A stretch of DNA of 64,000 bases from Citrobacter amalonaticus (GTDB lineage Bacteria > Pseudomonadota > Gammaproteobacteria > Enterobacterales > Enterobacteriaceae): NCBI RefSeq assembly GCF_018323885.1, contig NZ_AP024585.1, forward strand, positions 4,154,001 to 4,218,000, in the 5' to 3' direction. Position numbers and translations under genes: made by a program. The notes beneath the pieces were generated by a model, which saw only the letters and a program-made list of their open reading frames with translations, was not told the origin of the DNA and searched no databases. Below, piece by piece: positions 45,691 through 55,864 of this stretch (positions are counted from its first letter, which is position 1; each line of letters opens with the position of its first letter).

Positions 45691-48123
45691 TTAAGCGCGT
45701 TTGATTTCAACCAGGTTGGTATGCTGCGGGTTCCCTTTCGCCAACGGCGATGGCAGATGACTGGTCAGGGTATTGATGCACCCGCCAACGTCCACACCGT
45801 TGCTATCCAGACGGGTCCACGCCCCCTGTGGCATCGCCACCACACCCGGCAGAATCCGCTGGGTCACCTTGCAGGGAATCGCCACCACGCCGCGATCGTT
45901 GAACACATGCACCAGATCGCCAGAGTTCAACTGGCGTGCGCTGGCATCTATCGGGTTGATCCACACTTCATCCGGTACCGCTTCATGCAGCATCAACACG
46001 TTGGTATAGGTTGAGTGGGTATGGCCTTTGGTGTGAAAACCGCTTAACTGCAGCGGATACTTCGCGGTCAGCGCTTTGTTCAGATGCGACTCTGTCACCG
46101 CGCAGAACTCCGGTACCGCCGGGATGCGATCGCCTTCCGGCAGCGTCCACGCTTTCGCGAGATCGGCCAGCGCCTGCGAGTAGATCTCAATCTTGCCGGA
46201 TGGCGTGGTCAGCGGATTGGCCACGGCATCGGCACGGAAATCAGCAAACGCCAGGCTCTGTTTGTCGGTTGCGATGCGCTGGTCAATGACCCCCATCTCT
46301 TTCGCCACCGACCATTCCGGCAGGTACGGACGTTTCTCGCGGATCTGCTGATAGTGCATTTCTGCCCACTGCGCCTGTGTCCGCCCTTCGGTGTACTGCT
46401 CACGCAGCCCCAGATGCCCGGCGATATCAGCACAAATATCGTAGGTGCTACGTACTTCCCACATCGGCGTGACCGTTTTCTGCAAGGCGATCATGTAGTT
46501 GTGAGACCCCGTGGCATAGGAGCTGTCCACCAGATCTTCCGCTTCGAGATAGCTGGTTTCCGGCAGCAGGAGATCGGCGTACTTCGCGCTCGGCGTCATG
46601 TGGTTTTCAATGACGATAATGGTTTCGCACAAACTTTCATCCGCGAGAATTTTGCGCGTGCGGTTGGTTTCACCGTGCTGATTCAGCAGCGTGTTACCGG
46701 CCTGGTTGAAGAACAGCTTGATGCCGGTTTTCAGTTTATCCGCCCCCTTCACCCCCATCGTGGTGGCCGTCATCATTTCCGGGCGTTGAATCGCATCCGT
46801 CCACAGATAGCACGGAATGGAGGTCTTGATCGGGTTGGTCAAAATCGGTAACAGCGGTACGCCATACGGGGTGCCATAAGGCCAGTTACCGTTATTGGTG
46901 CCCGGCAGGCCAAAGTGGCCCGTCAGTGCGGGTAACGTCTGAATGGCGCGCACGGTTTGCTCGCCGTTAGCGTGACGCTGCGGCCCCCAGCCCTGACAAA
47001 TGTAACAGGCACGAGCCGAAGCGATTTCGCGCGCCAGTTGGCGAATGCGCGTCGCCGGAAGCCCCGTGATCTCCGCCGCCCATTCCGGCGTTTTAGCGAT
47101 ACCGTCATCACCTTTACCAATCACGTAGTCTTTATAGCTGGCATTCGGCGCAGCGCCTTCAGGCAGCGTGCTGCTGTCATAGCCCACGCAGTACTTATTC
47201 ACCTCGGCTTCATTGATCAACTGTTCGGTAATCAACGTATGGGCGATACCAGCCACCAACGCGGCATCGGTCGTCGGGCGAATCGGCAGCCACTCGGCAT
47301 GCTCGGTAACTACCGAGTCGGTATAACGCGGATCGATAATAATCACCCGCGCTTTCGAGGCTTCCAGCGCACGACGTAACTCTTCTACCTGTCCGCCGCC
47401 AGACATGCGCGTTTCAGACAAATTCAGACCAAACAGCACCACCAGATCGGAATGCGCAATTTGCGTAAAGTGACTTCCGACATACACGCCGTGAGTATAG
47501 GGCGTTGCGGTGGCAATTTGCGCCGTGGAATAGGTGTTATGATAATTTAAATAGCCGCCGGTAAGATTTAGCAGACGTTTCCAGGCAGGCGTGCCCTGGG
47601 TATGATAATAAGCGCCCGACTGATAATTATAATAAATTGCCTCACGGCCATATTTTTCCGTCACGCGTTTTAATTCTGCAGCGATAAATGCTGTCGCTTC
47701 ATCCCAGGAAATACGTTTGAATTTCCCTTCGCCACGTTTACCTACGCGTTTCATCGGATATTTAATCCGGTCCGGACTATATACCCGCCAGCGACTGGAA
47801 CGACCGCGCAAACACGGACGAATCTGATGTTCGCCAAATACCGCGTCGTCTTTTGCATCCTCCGGTTCAATACGCACGATGCGGTCATCTTTAACGATCA
47901 CTTTCAGCGGGCAACGGCTGCCACAGTTGACCAGGCAGGCACTGTGGCGAACGGTTTCGCCATTGCCGCCTTGCGCAGGAGCGTCGGTCGTTTCAGCCTG
48001 CGCGGTGGTAGAGAAAGGCAACGTAATCGCGTTACTGAGTGCAACAGCGGCACCTATTTTTGCGGTGCCTGTCACCGCATCCCGTCGGGACAGCGTTGTG
48101 TTTAGCCACTTTTTTATTTCCAT
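45691..48123 (-). CDS. DMSO-reductase-family catalytic subunit (molybdopterin, Tat-exported)
   Basis: 810 residues, the length of DmsA/YnfE. Twin-arginine signal LSRRDAVTGTAKIG near residue 10 with cleavage near AQA; a [4Fe-4S] motif CLVNCGSRCPLKV plus a fourth cysteine in RPCLRGRS; bis-MGD enzyme landmarks WDEATAF, the NTYSTAQIATATPY region (the serine is the probable Mo ligand), NYHNTYST and GWGPQRHANGE. Terminal anaerobic reductase using DMSO or another S-/N-oxide; the exact substrate is not predictable. An operon of this type next to dcuSR is what I recall from Salmonella (STM4305-4308). Confidence 0.92.
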   Translation of the reverse strand: MEIKKWLNTTLSRRDAVTGTAKIGAAVALSNAITLPFSTTAQAETTDAPAQGGNGETVRHSACLVNCGSRCPLKVIVKDDRIVRIEPEDAKDDAVFGEHQIRPCLRGRSSRWRVYSPDRIKYPMKRVGKRGEGKFKRISWDEATAFIAAELKRVTEKYGREAIYYNYQSGAYYHTQGTPAWKRLLNLTGGYLNYHNTYSTAQIATATPYTHGVYVGSHFTQIAHSDLVVLFGLNLSETRMSGGGQVEELRRALEASKARVIIIDPRYTDSVVTEHAEWLPIRPTTDAALVAGIAHTLITEQLINEAEVNKYCVGYDSSTLPEGAAPNASYKDYVIGKGDDGIAKTPEWAAEITGLPATRIRQLAREIASARACYICQGWGPQRHANGEQTVRAIQTLPALTGHFGLPGTNNGNWPYGTPYGVPLLPILTNPIKTSIPCYLWTDAIQRPEMMTATTMGVKGADKLKTGIKLFFNQAGNTLLNQHGETNRTRKILADESLCETIIVIENHMTPSAKYADLLLPETSYLEAEDLVDSSYATGSHNYMIALQKTVTPMWEVRSTYDICADIAGHLGLREQYTEGRTQAQWAEMHYQQIREKRPYLPEWSVAKEMGVIDQRIATDKQSLAFADFRADAVANPLTTPSGKIEIYSQALADLAKAWTLPEGDRIPAVPEFCAVTESHLNKALTAKYPLQLSGFHTKGHTHSTYTNVLMLHEAVPDEVWINPIDASARQLNSGDLVHVFNDRGVVAIPCKVTQRILPGVVAMPQGAWTRLDSNGVDVGGCINTLTSHLPSPLAKGNPQHTNLVEIKRA

Positions 48124-48165
48124 CTTTTTTTCTCACATTGCATCCATAGTTATTATTAATAAGTA

Positions 48166-48207
48166 ATCATATAGGGCTAAACACGGCTGATGGTTGATTA
48201 TGATCAA
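48166..48207 (-). promoter_or_regulatory. Class II FNR-dependent promoter of the reductase operon
   Basis: TTGAT-TATG-ATCAA at 48194-48207 is a perfect FNR palindrome. On the minus strand a -10-like TATGAT occurs at 48171-48166, placing the FNR site centre at about -41.5, the class II position. The start would be near 48159, some 36 bases before the catalytic subunit ATG. Expression should therefore be induced without oxygen. Confidence 0.85.
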
Positions 48208-48601
48208 ACGCGCTTTTATGGAAAAATAAAGTGGTAAAACCATGAGACTCTTATCATTTTTCATCTGATAAAAAGCAGTGATTTAACTGAAGATGACATT
48301 TTTGTAAACATATAAGAGATAAAAACAGAACAACAGCATAATCATTGTATAATTAATTATATTGCGCTTATATATTCCGTCAGGCAAGCGCAATAAAATT
48401 CTTATTTTTGGAACGTATGCCAAAAAGAGTATTCCTGGTCAAAATGAATATTCCTGGCGTTCAGAAACATATTACTTTTTATGCTAATTTAGCAATAATA
48501 TGATTTTTTGTTATACAAAAAGAAGAAAGCCTTCTGCGTGAACTGAGTTCTTACCGTAAACGGACTATACTGTTTCATCATCCCCATAGCCAGACTGAAT
48601 C
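48208..48601. other. AT-rich divergent intergenic region
   Basis: About 390 bases between the reductase operon and the NicO-type transporter. It has no coding frame I support. Apart from the FNR promoter at its left edge I cannot name sites; the transporter promoter should lie near 48500-48580. Confidence 0.5.
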
Positions 48602-49552
48602 ATGATCGTATCCGGACGCCATCCCTCTCTGCGCCTGTCGCTGGCAGGACTCCTGACGCTGACACTGTTTGGGATCGGCTATACCCTGCATCTGCACTGG
48701 GGGGCGTTTATTCAGTGGTGTCTGGCGACGCAAATCACCCTGCATCGCTATCTGGTGATGTATCTGCTGCAGTTGAATAATCATCAGTACAGCGGCGGTT
48801 TCTGGTTACTGACGGGGGCGTTTCTGTACGGCGTACTGCATGCCATCGGACCGGGACACGGAAAGTTCATCGTGACGACCTATCTGAGTACCAATAAGGA
48901 AAGCCTGCTGGCTGCTCGGGTCGTGCCTTTTATTGGCAGCCTGATGCAAGGAGTCAGTGCGATCCTGTTTGTGTTTATCCTCGCGATTGGCTTTAACCTG
49001 GCAGCCGGCGATTTGAGCACCAGCCGATGGTACGTTGAAAAAATCAGCGCTGCGCTGATCGCCGGATTCGGCGCGTTTCTCATTTATCAGGCACTTAAAT
49101 CCATACGCCCGATAACCTTCACCCGATTTACTCCCTTGCATAGCCATGACGAGAAGTGCGGCTGCGGACATCACGGCGTCGGGCAGACGCTGGTGGACGG
49201 TAACTGGAAAACCCGGCTGGGGGTGATTCTCGCCATCGGCGCCCGACCATGCAGCGGGGCAATCATGATCCTGCTGTTTTCCAATGCTCTCGGTATCGTC
49301 ACCTGGGGCATTGCAGCGGTGATGACCATGTCCTTTGGCACTGCGCTGTCGATCATGGGACTGTCTCTGGCGGTACGTTATGCCCGAAATCAGACACTCA
49401 CATGGTTCGGTACAGGACATCCCGATCTGAAATGGCTTGCGCCTGCAGCGAAAATAGTCGGCGGTGTGGTGCTGATCCTGTTTGCCACAATTCTGTTCTT
49501 AACGGTGATCCCGATTAGCGCCAACGGCGATTATATTGCCGCAGGTTGCTGA
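48602..49552 (+). CDS. NicO-family nickel/cobalt (or zinc) transporter
   Basis: 316 residues with about six to seven membrane helices. Metal-handling signatures: VLHAIGPGHGKFIVTTYL near residue 80, a His/Cys-rich loop HSHDEKCGCGHH near residue 180, and GARPCSGAIMILLFSNALGI near residue 215. These place it with RcnA/NicO and ZevB-type carriers. In E. coli RcnA exports Ni and Co; direction and metal here are not settled by sequence. No regulator gene of the RcnR type is adjacent. It is divergent from the reductase operon and upstream of dcuS. Confidence 0.85.
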   Translation: MIVSGRHPSLRLSLAGLLTLTLFGIGYTLHLHWGAFIQWCLATQITLHRYLVMYLLQLNNHQYSGGFWLLTGAFLYGVLHAIGPGHGKFIVTTYLSTNKESLLAARVVPFIGSLMQGVSAILFVFILAIGFNLAAGDLSTSRWYVEKISAALIAGFGAFLIYQALKSIRPITFTRFTPLHSHDEKCGCGHHGVGQTLVDGNWKTRLGVILAIGARPCSGAIMILLFSNALGIVTWGIAAVMTMSFGTALSIMGLSLAVRYARNQTLTWFGTGHPDLKWLAPAAKIVGGVVLILFATILFLTVIPISANGDYIAAGC

Positions 49553-49673
49553 TCCGACCTGCGTAATAATGATCCGATAATGGGACACCTGCCCCAGTGA
49601 ATTTCCCTGCCACCTTTGAATTACGCGTCCCAATAGGGATAATATCCACACGAACTGTGAACCCGGGACCACC

Positions 49674-51305
49674 ATGAGACACTCCCTGCCTTGTCGCAAG
49701 CTACGTGAACGGCCGATGAAACTCGGTACGACGGTGATACTGATGGTCAGCGCCGTGTTGTTTTCTGTCTTGCTTGTCGTCCATCTGTTCTACTTCTCAC
49801 AAATCAGCCACATGACGCGTGATGCGCTGGCAGACAAAGCGCTGGCCGTTGCCCGGACGCTGGCAGACTCGCCGGAGATCCGTGCGGGGTTGATGAAAAA
49901 ACCCGAGGATAGCGGGATTCAGGCGATTGCCGAAGCGGTGCGCAAGCGAAACGATATGCTGTTCATTGTTGTCACCGACATGAAAAGCCTGCGTTATTCT
50001 CATCCGGAAGCCCAACGCATCGGGCAACCATTTAAGGGCGACGATATTTTGCTGGCGCTGGATGGCAAAGAGAATATCGCCATCAACCGGGGCTTTCTCG
50101 CCCAGGCGCTGCGCGTTTTCACCCCCATTTATGACGACAATCACCACCAGATTGGGGTGGTGGCGATCGGTCTGGAACTGAGTCGGGTGACCGAACAGAT
50201 TAACGACAGTCGCGGCAGCATCCTCTGGTCCGTACTTTTTGGCGTGCTGGTTGGCCTGCTGGGAACATGGGTGCTGGTGAAAGTGCTCAAACGCATCCTG
50301 TTTGGCCTGGAACCGTATGAAATTTCTACCCTGTTTGAACAGCGCCAGGCGATGCTGCAATCAATCAAAGAGGGGGTCATCGCCGTTGACGACAAAGGCG
50401 AAGTGACGTTAATCAACGAGGCCGCCCAGGAGTTGCTGGATTACCGTAAGTCACAGGATGACCCCCAGTTTTCCACGCTCAGCCATGCATGGTCGCAGGT
50501 GGTGGATCTCAGCGAAGTGCTGCGCGACGGTACGTCGCACCGCGACGAAGAGATCAACATCAAAGATCGGTTGCTGCTCATTAATACCGTCCCGGTTCGC
50601 AGCGACGGCAAGATTATTGGCGCGATCTCCACCTTCAGGGACAAAACGGAAGTTCGCCAGTTGATGCAGCGACTGGATGGCATGGTGAACTATGCCGACT
50701 CACTCCGTGAACGATCCCACGAATTCATGAATAAATTACATGTGATTCTGGGATTGTTACATCTGAAGAGTTATAAGCAGCTTGAAGACTATATTATTAA
50801 GACGGCAAACAACTATCAGGAAGAGATCGGCTCACTGTTAGGCAAAATTAGATCGCCGGTCATTGCTGGCTTTTTACTTAGTAAGATTAATCGCACATCC
50901 GATTCAGGGCACAAACTGGTGATTAGCCATGACAGCCAGGTACCGGACAGCGGCAATGAAGATCAAATTGCGGTATTGATTACCGCGCTCGGAAATCTGA
51001 TTGAAAACGCGATCGACGCGTTAGCACAGCAGTCAGGAGGTGAGATCAGCGTCTCCTTATACTATCGCAATGGTTGGCTACATTGTGAAGTCAGTGACGA
51101 TGGTCCCGGCATTGAACCGCACCGCCTTGACGCTATTTTTGATAAAGGCGTCTCGTCTAAAGGAACTGAACGCGGCGTTGGTTTAGCGCTTGTTAAACAA
51201 CAAGTTGAAAGTCTTGGTGGCAATATTTTTGTGGAATCCGAACCTGGCGTTTTCACACAATTTTTTGTACAAATACCCTGGGATGGGGAGAGGGCCAGCA
51301 CATGA
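49674..51305 (+). CDS. dcuS: Fumarate/C4-dicarboxylate sensor histidine kinase DcuS
   Basis: 543 residues, equal to E. coli. Order: cytoplasmic MRHSLPCRK start, first membrane helix (about 20-42), periplasmic PAS/PDC sensor (about 43-180, with RYSHPEAQRIGQPF and TPIYDDNHHQIGVVAIGLE), second helix (about 182-205), cytoplasmic PAS (about 215-325) and kinase core with H349 in RERSHEFMNKLH, NLIENAIDAL (N box) and DDGPGI (G box). It phosphorylates DcuR, whose gene overlaps by four bases (ATGA). Confidence 0.97.
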   Translation: MRHSLPCRKLRERPMKLGTTVILMVSAVLFSVLLVVHLFYFSQISHMTRDALADKALAVARTLADSPEIRAGLMKKPEDSGIQAIAEAVRKRNDMLFIVVTDMKSLRYSHPEAQRIGQPFKGDDILLALDGKENIAINRGFLAQALRVFTPIYDDNHHQIGVVAIGLELSRVTEQINDSRGSILWSVLFGVLVGLLGTWVLVKVLKRILFGLEPYEISTLFEQRQAMLQSIKEGVIAVDDKGEVTLINEAAQELLDYRKSQDDPQFSTLSHAWSQVVDLSEVLRDGTSHRDEEINIKDRLLLINTVPVRSDGKIIGAISTFRDKTEVRQLMQRLDGMVNYADSLRERSHEFMNKLHVILGLLHLKSYKQLEDYIIKTANNYQEEIGSLLGKIRSPVIAGFLLSKINRTSDSGHKLVISHDSQVPDSGNEDQIAVLITALGNLIENAIDALAQQSGGEISVSLYYRNGWLHCEVSDDGPGIEPHRLDAIFDKGVSSKGTERGVGLALVKQQVESLGGNIFVESEPGVFTQFFVQIPWDGERAST

Positions 51306-52021
51306 TCAATGTCTTTATTATCGATGACGACGCCATGGTCGCGGAGTTAAACCGCCGCTATGTCGCACAGATCCCCGGTTTTCAGTGCTGCGGAACCGCC
51401 TCAACGCTGGAAAAAGCCAAAGAGGTTATTTTTAATAGCGATGTTCAGATTGACCTGATTCTGCTGGATATTTACATGCAGAAAGAGAACGGGCTGGACC
51501 TGCTACCGCTTCTGCATGCCGCTGGCTGCAAAAGCGATGTCATTGTCATCTCTTCTGCCGCCGATGCCATGACGATCAAGGATTCGTTGCACTACGGCGT
51601 TGTAGATTACTTAATCAAGCCGTTTCAGGCCTCACGCTTTGAGGAAGCCCTCACCAGCTGGCTGCAAAAGAAAAGGGACATGGATAAGCACCAGTATTAT
51701 GAGCAGTCAGAGCTGGACCAACTGATTCACGGCAATGCGTCCAGTGAGCAGGACACCCGCCGCCTGCCGAAAGGGTTGACGCCGCAGACGCTGCGCACGC
51801 TGTGTCAGTGGATCGATGCACATCAGGATTATGAGTTTTCAACCGATGAACTGGCAAATGCGGTGAATATTTCTCGCGTCTCCTGCCGCAAATATCTTAT
51901 CTGGCTGGTCAACTGTCATATTCTGGTTACCAGCATCCATTATGGCGTTACGGGCAGGCCGGTTTACCGTTACCGTATTCAGGCAGAACATTATTCTTTA
52001 CTTAAGCAATATTGTCAGTAG
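51302..52021 (+). CDS. dcuR: Response regulator DcuR
   Basis: 239 residues: receiver domain (1-120) with D8-D9-D10, phosphoacceptor D56 in LLDIYMQKENG, the ISSAAD segment and K107 in YLIKPFQ; C-terminal CitB-type helix-turn-helix (about 155-235, YEFSTDELANAVNISRVSCR). Activates dcuB, fumB and frd in E. coli when DcuS senses C4-dicarboxylates. It is co-transcribed with dcuS. Confidence 0.97.
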   Translation: MINVFIIDDDAMVAELNRRYVAQIPGFQCCGTASTLEKAKEVIFNSDVQIDLILLDIYMQKENGLDLLPLLHAAGCKSDVIVISSAADAMTIKDSLHYGVVDYLIKPFQASRFEEALTSWLQKKRDMDKHQYYEQSELDQLIHGNASSEQDTRRLPKGLTPQTLRTLCQWIDAHQDYEFSTDELANAVNISRVSCRKYLIWLVNCHILVTSIHYGVTGRPVYRYRIQAEHYSLLKQYCQ

Positions 52022-52656
52022 AAGATAAATCTTAACCTTGCATTATTTCGTTATATATTGGTAACAATTATTACAATAATGAAAAAATAAAAAGGTTAAG
52101 GTTACTTCCTGCAAATTCAGAAATTGTGCCAGATCAAATATAATTGCATCATTCCACATTTTTCAATGCGTTATTATTATCCGACACGCCATTGTTTTTA
52201 ATTTCAAAAACGCTAACAAAAGTTAATAAAGTATTATCCCCTGCGCAGAGTGTGTATTTTTAATCACAAAGGAGTAGTCTGGAAATAACCGGACGGATTA
52301 ACAAAAACGATAAACGGTAGCAACGGAGCTCATGCTACATCTTAAGGATAAGCACACTCTGTGAGCAGATGATATGTTCATGTTTTTCATAAAGATACAA
52401 AAAATAGCCCGAACCTGCCTCTGCTCTTCTTTTTCAACACTGCCCATCGCCAGAGAGTCGTGCTCTCTGAAAACAGCCTGAAAAAAACGATAAGAGTTTT
52501 CCTGTCCTTAGGAATAACGTTATTCGATGTTTAAAAACTAATCGCACTTTCAGACGAAACGAATATTAGCCAGGCTCTGCGCCCATTACACAAAAAACAG
52601 AACATGGCTGTGATCCATTTATCAAAATTGACTGGTTTTATCGCGAGGGTAAATAA
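52022..52656 (+). promoter_or_regulatory. Long dcuB upstream region (635 bases without a gene)
   Basis: AT-rich. In E. coli dcuB needs DcuR bound several hundred bases upstream plus FNR and CRP, which would explain the length. Candidates seen: an FNR-like TTGTG-CCAG-ATCAA at 52124-52137 (right half perfect, left half weak), a 7-base inverted repeat CAGAGAG/CTCTCTG at 52451-52469, and GCTGTGATCC near 52608, which resembles half of a CRP site. None is conclusive. GCGAGGGTAA just before 52657 gives the dcuB ribosome site. Confidence 0.5.
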
Positions 52657-53997
52657 ATGCTATTTAGTATACAACTTCTCATAATATTAATATGTTTGTT
52701 TTATGGTGCCAGAAAGGGCGGTATCGCGCTGGGTTTGTTAGGCGGTATCGGCCTGGTCATTCTGGTGTTCGTTTTCCACCTCCAGCCGGGTAAACCACCG
52801 GTTGACGTCATGCTGGTGATCATCGCCGTGGTCGCGGCCTCAGCAACGCTACAGGCCTCAGGCGGTCTGGATGTGATGTTGCAGATCGCAGAGAAACTGC
52901 TGCGCCGCAACCCGAAATATGTCTCTATCGTTGCCCCGTTTGTGACCTGTACCCTGACTATCCTGTGCGGTACCGGCCACGTGGTCTACACGATTCTGCC
53001 CATCATTTACGACGTGGCGATTAAAAATAACATCCGCCCGGAACGTCCGATGGCAGCCAGCTCCATCGGCGCACAAATGGGGATCATTGCAAGTCCGGTA
53101 TCGGTGGCGGTGGTTTCTCTGGTTGCCATGCTGGGTAATGTGACGTTTGAAGGCAAACACCTCGAATTCCTCGACCTGCTGGCGATCACTATCCCGTCCA
53201 CACTGATTGGTATTCTGGCTATCGGTATTTTCAGCTGGTTCCGTGGTAAAGATCTGGATAAAGATGAAGACTTCCAGAAATTCATCTCCGTACCGGAAAA
53301 CCATCACTACGTGTATGGCGATACCGCTACGCTGCTGGACAAAAAACTGCCGAAAAGCAACTGGCTGGCGATGTGGATCTTCCTTGCCGCCATTGCTGTC
53401 GTCGCTATCCTGGGTGCCTTCTCTGAACTTCGCCCTTCATTCGGTGGCAAAGCGCTGTCGATGGTGCTGGTTATCCAGATGTTCATGCTGCTGACCGGCG
53501 CGTTGATTATTATTCTGACCAAAACCAATCCCGCTTCAATCTCTAAAAACGAAGTCTTCCGTTCAGGTATGATCGCGATTGTGGCGGTGTACGGTATCGC
53601 CTGGATGGCGGAAACCATGTTCGGCGCGCACATGACAGAAATCGAAGGTGTGCTGGGTAACATGGTGAAAGAGTATCCGTGGGCCTATGCGATTGTTCTG
53701 CTGCTGGTGTCAAAATTCGTTAACTCTCAGGCAGCGGCGCTGGCGGCTATCGTTCCGGTCGCGCTGGCGATTGGCGTTGACCCGGCCTACATCGTGGCGT
53801 CTGCCCCGGCGTGCTACGGCTACTACATTCTGCCGACCTATCCAAGCGATCTGGCCGCCATTCAGTTCGACCGTTCAGGAACCACCCGCATTGGTCGCTT
53901 CGTCATCAACCACAGCTTTATTCTCCCGGGTTTGATTGGCGTGAGCGTCTCCTGCGTCTTTGGCTGGATCTTTGCTGCCATGTACGGATTCCTGTAA
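52657..53997 (+). CDS. dcuB: Anaerobic C4-dicarboxylate transporter DcuB
   Basis: 446 residues, the E. coli length. Fumarate:succinate antiporter of anaerobic fumarate respiration and, in E. coli, co-sensor with DcuS. Family segments match Dcu[21 protein letters not shown] near residue 75, [20 protein letters not shown] near 110, and C-terminal [20 protein letters not shown] with [13 protein letters not shown]. About 10-12 membrane helices. It precedes fumB, as in E. coli. Confidence 0.97.
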   Translation: MLFSIQLLIILICLFYGARKGGIALGLLGGIGLVILVFVFHLQPGKPPVDVMLVIIAVVAASATLQASGGLDVMLQIAEKLLRRNPKYVSIVAPFVTCTLTILCGTGHVVYTILPIIYDVAIKNNIRPERPMAASSIGAQMGIIASPVSVAVVSLVAMLGNVTFEGKHLEFLDLLAITIPSTLIGILAIGIFSWFRGKDLDKDEDFQKFISVPENHHYVYGDTATLLDKKLPKSNWLAMWIFLAAIAVVAILGAFSELRPSFGGKALSMVLVIQMFMLLTGALIIILTKTNPASISKNEVFRSGMIAIVAVYGIAWMAETMFGAHMTEIEGVLGNMVKEYPWAYAIVLLLVSKFVNSQAAALAAIVPVALAIGVDPAYIVASAPACYGYYILPTYPSDLAAIQFDRSGTTRIGRFVINHSFILPGLIGVSVSCVFGWIFAAMYGFL

Positions 53998-54008
53998 AGG
54001 TCTCCCGC

Positions 54009-54032
54009 GTGCCGTCCGTCACCGGGCGGCAC
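54009..54032 (+). terminator. Hairpin between dcuB and fumB
   Basis: 10-base stem GTGCCGTCCG/CGGGCGGCAC (one U-G pair), loop TCAC, starting 12 bases after the dcuB stop, without a T-run. It is probably an mRNA-stabilising or partial-termination structure that permits readthrough into fumB. Confidence 0.5.
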
Positions 54033-54073
54033 GTCACTTATGATATTAAAAGAAATCAATAGGCTGGAAGCAC

Positions 54074-55720
54074 ATGTCAAATAAAGCGTTCTTCTATCAG
54101 GCACCTTTCCCGATGGGGAAAGACGAAACAGAGTACTACCTGCTCACTTCCGATTATGTCAGCGTGAGTGAGTTTGAAGGTGAGTCCATACTGAAGGTTG
54201 AGCCGCAAGCCCTGACGCTGCTGGCGCAACAAGCCTTTCACGATGCCTCCTTCATGCTCCGCCCCGAACATCAGCAACAAGTCGCCTCCATTCTTCATGA
54301 CCCCGAAGCCAGCGAAAACGATAAATACGTTGCCCTGCAATTCCTGAGAAACTCTGAAATCGCCGCCAAAGGCATTCTGCCGACCTGTCAGGATACCGGC
54401 ACGGCCATTATCATGGGGAAAAAAGGCCAGCGTGTCTGGACTGGTGGCGGTGATGAAGCGGCGCTGTCAAAAGGGGTGTACAACACCTACATCGAAGACA
54501 ATCTGCGCTATTCGCAAAACGCCGCGCTGGATATGTACAAAGAGGTGAATACCGGTACCAACCTGCCGGCACAGATCGACCTCTACACCGTCGATGGTGA
54601 TGAGTATAAATTCCTGTGCGTAGCGAAAGGCGGCGGTTCCGCCAACAAAACTTACCTGTACCAGGAAACCAAAGCGCTGCTCACCCCGGGCAAGCTGAAA
54701 AACTTCCTCGTTGAGAAGATGCGGACGCTGGGAACAGCAGCCTGCCCGCCGTACCATATCGCCTTTGTGATTGGCGGTACTTCCGCAGAAAGCACGCTGA
54801 AAACCGTGAAGCTCGCCAGCACGCATTACTACGATGCGCTGCCGACCGAAGGCAACGAGCACGGTCAGGCGTTCCGTGATACACAACTGGAACAGGAACT
54901 GCTGGAAGAGGCACAAAAACTCGGTCTTGGCGCGCAGTTTGGCGGTAAATATTTCGCCCACGATATCCGCGTGATCCGCCTGCCACGTCACGGTGCCTCC
55001 TGTCCGGTCGGCATGGGCGTTTCCTGCTCGGCGGATCGTAACATCAAAGCCAAAATCAACCGCGAAGGGATTTGGATCGAAAAACTGGAGCACAACCCAG
55101 GCCAGTACATCCCGGAAGCGTTGCGTCAGGCCGGTGAAGGCGAAGTGGTGAAAGTTGACCTCAACCGCCCGATGAAAGAGATCCTGGCACAGCTTTCACA
55201 GTACCCGGTTTCCACCCGTCTGTCGCTGACCGGAACCATTATCGTCGGTCGTGATATTGCGCATGCGAAGCTGAAAGAACGTATCGACTCTGGCGAAGGG
55301 TTGCCGCAGTACATTAAAGATCACCCGATCTACTACGCCGGTCCGGCAAAAACACCGGCGGGCTATCCTTCAGGCTCATTAGGACCGACCACCGCAGGCC
55401 GCATGGACTCCTATGTTGATCTCCTGCAATCGCACGGCGGCAGCATGATCATGCTGGCAAAAGGCAATCGCAGCCAACAGGTGACCGATGCCTGCCATAA
55501 ACACGGCGGCTTCTATCTGGGCAGCATTGGCGGCCCGGCAGCGGTCCTGGCGCAACAGAGTATCAAGCATCTGGAATGCGTTGAGTATCCGGAACTGGGT
55601 ATGGAAGCGATCTGGAAAATTGAAGTGGAAGATTTCCCGGCGTTCATCCTGGTCGATGACAAAGGCAATGATTTCTTCCAGCAGATAGTGAACAAGCAGT
55701 GCGCTAACTGCACGAAATAA
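54074..55720 (+). CDS. fumB: Fumarate hydratase class I, anaerobic (FumB)
   Basis: 548 residues with a [4Fe-4S] cluster; interconverts malate and fumarate, mainly supplying fumarate anaerobically. Cluster cysteines lie in [10 protein letters not shown] (about 105), TAACPPYH (about 224) and [15 protein letters not shown] (about 318). Linkage to dcuB and the C-terminal CANCTK distinguish it from FumA. Substrate motifs [13 protein letters not shown] and [20 protein letters not shown] are intact. Confidence 0.96.
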   Translation: MSNKAFFYQAPFPMGKDETEYYLLTSDYVSVSEFEGESILKVEPQALTLLAQQAFHDASFMLRPEHQQQVASILHDPEASENDKYVALQFLRNSEIAAKGILPTCQDTGTAIIMGKKGQRVWTGGGDEAALSKGVYNTYIEDNLRYSQNAALDMYKEVNTGTNLPAQIDLYTVDGDEYKFLCVAKGGGSANKTYLYQETKALLTPGKLKNFLVEKMRTLGTAACPPYHIAFVIGGTSAESTLKTVKLASTHYYDALPTEGNEHGQAFRDTQLEQELLEEAQKLGLGAQFGGKYFAHDIRVIRLPRHGASCPVGMGVSCSADRNIKAKINREGIWIEKLEHNPGQYIPEALRQAGEGEVVKVDLNRPMKEILAQLSQYPVSTRLSLTGTIIVGRDIAHAKLKERIDSGEGLPQYIKDHPIYYAGPAKTPAGYPSGSLGPTTAGRMDSYVDLLQSHGGSMIMLAKGNRSQQVTDACHKHGGFYLGSIGGPAAVLAQQSIKHLECVEYPELGMEAIWKIEVEDFPAFILVDDKGNDFFQQIVNKQCANCTK

Positions 55721-55734
55721 CCTCTTCGGCCCGG

Positions 55735-55771
55735 CACCGGACTGCTCTCAACGTTTGAAGGCAGTCCGGTG
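55735..55771 (+). terminator. Inverted repeat after fumB (possible terminator)
   Basis: Arms CACCGGACTGC (55735-55745) and GCAGTCCGGTG (55761-55771), loop of 15 bases, 14 bases after the fumB stop. No immediate T-run follows, so it may be a factor-dependent end or RNA-protecting stem. Confidence 0.5.
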
Positions 55772-55864
55772 ATCCCCCCGGGCCACCTTTTCCCGTCATG
55801 GCTGGCATTGAATTTTCGACCACTTCGGTGAATAGTAGCCTTTTCCATCACTTGCGAAATCACC

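Noticed and set aside
46890..46902. Ten-base match to the pheU 3' end (inverted) as a possible right attachment site
   Set aside because: It lies inside the conserved reductase gene and is too short; most likely chance.
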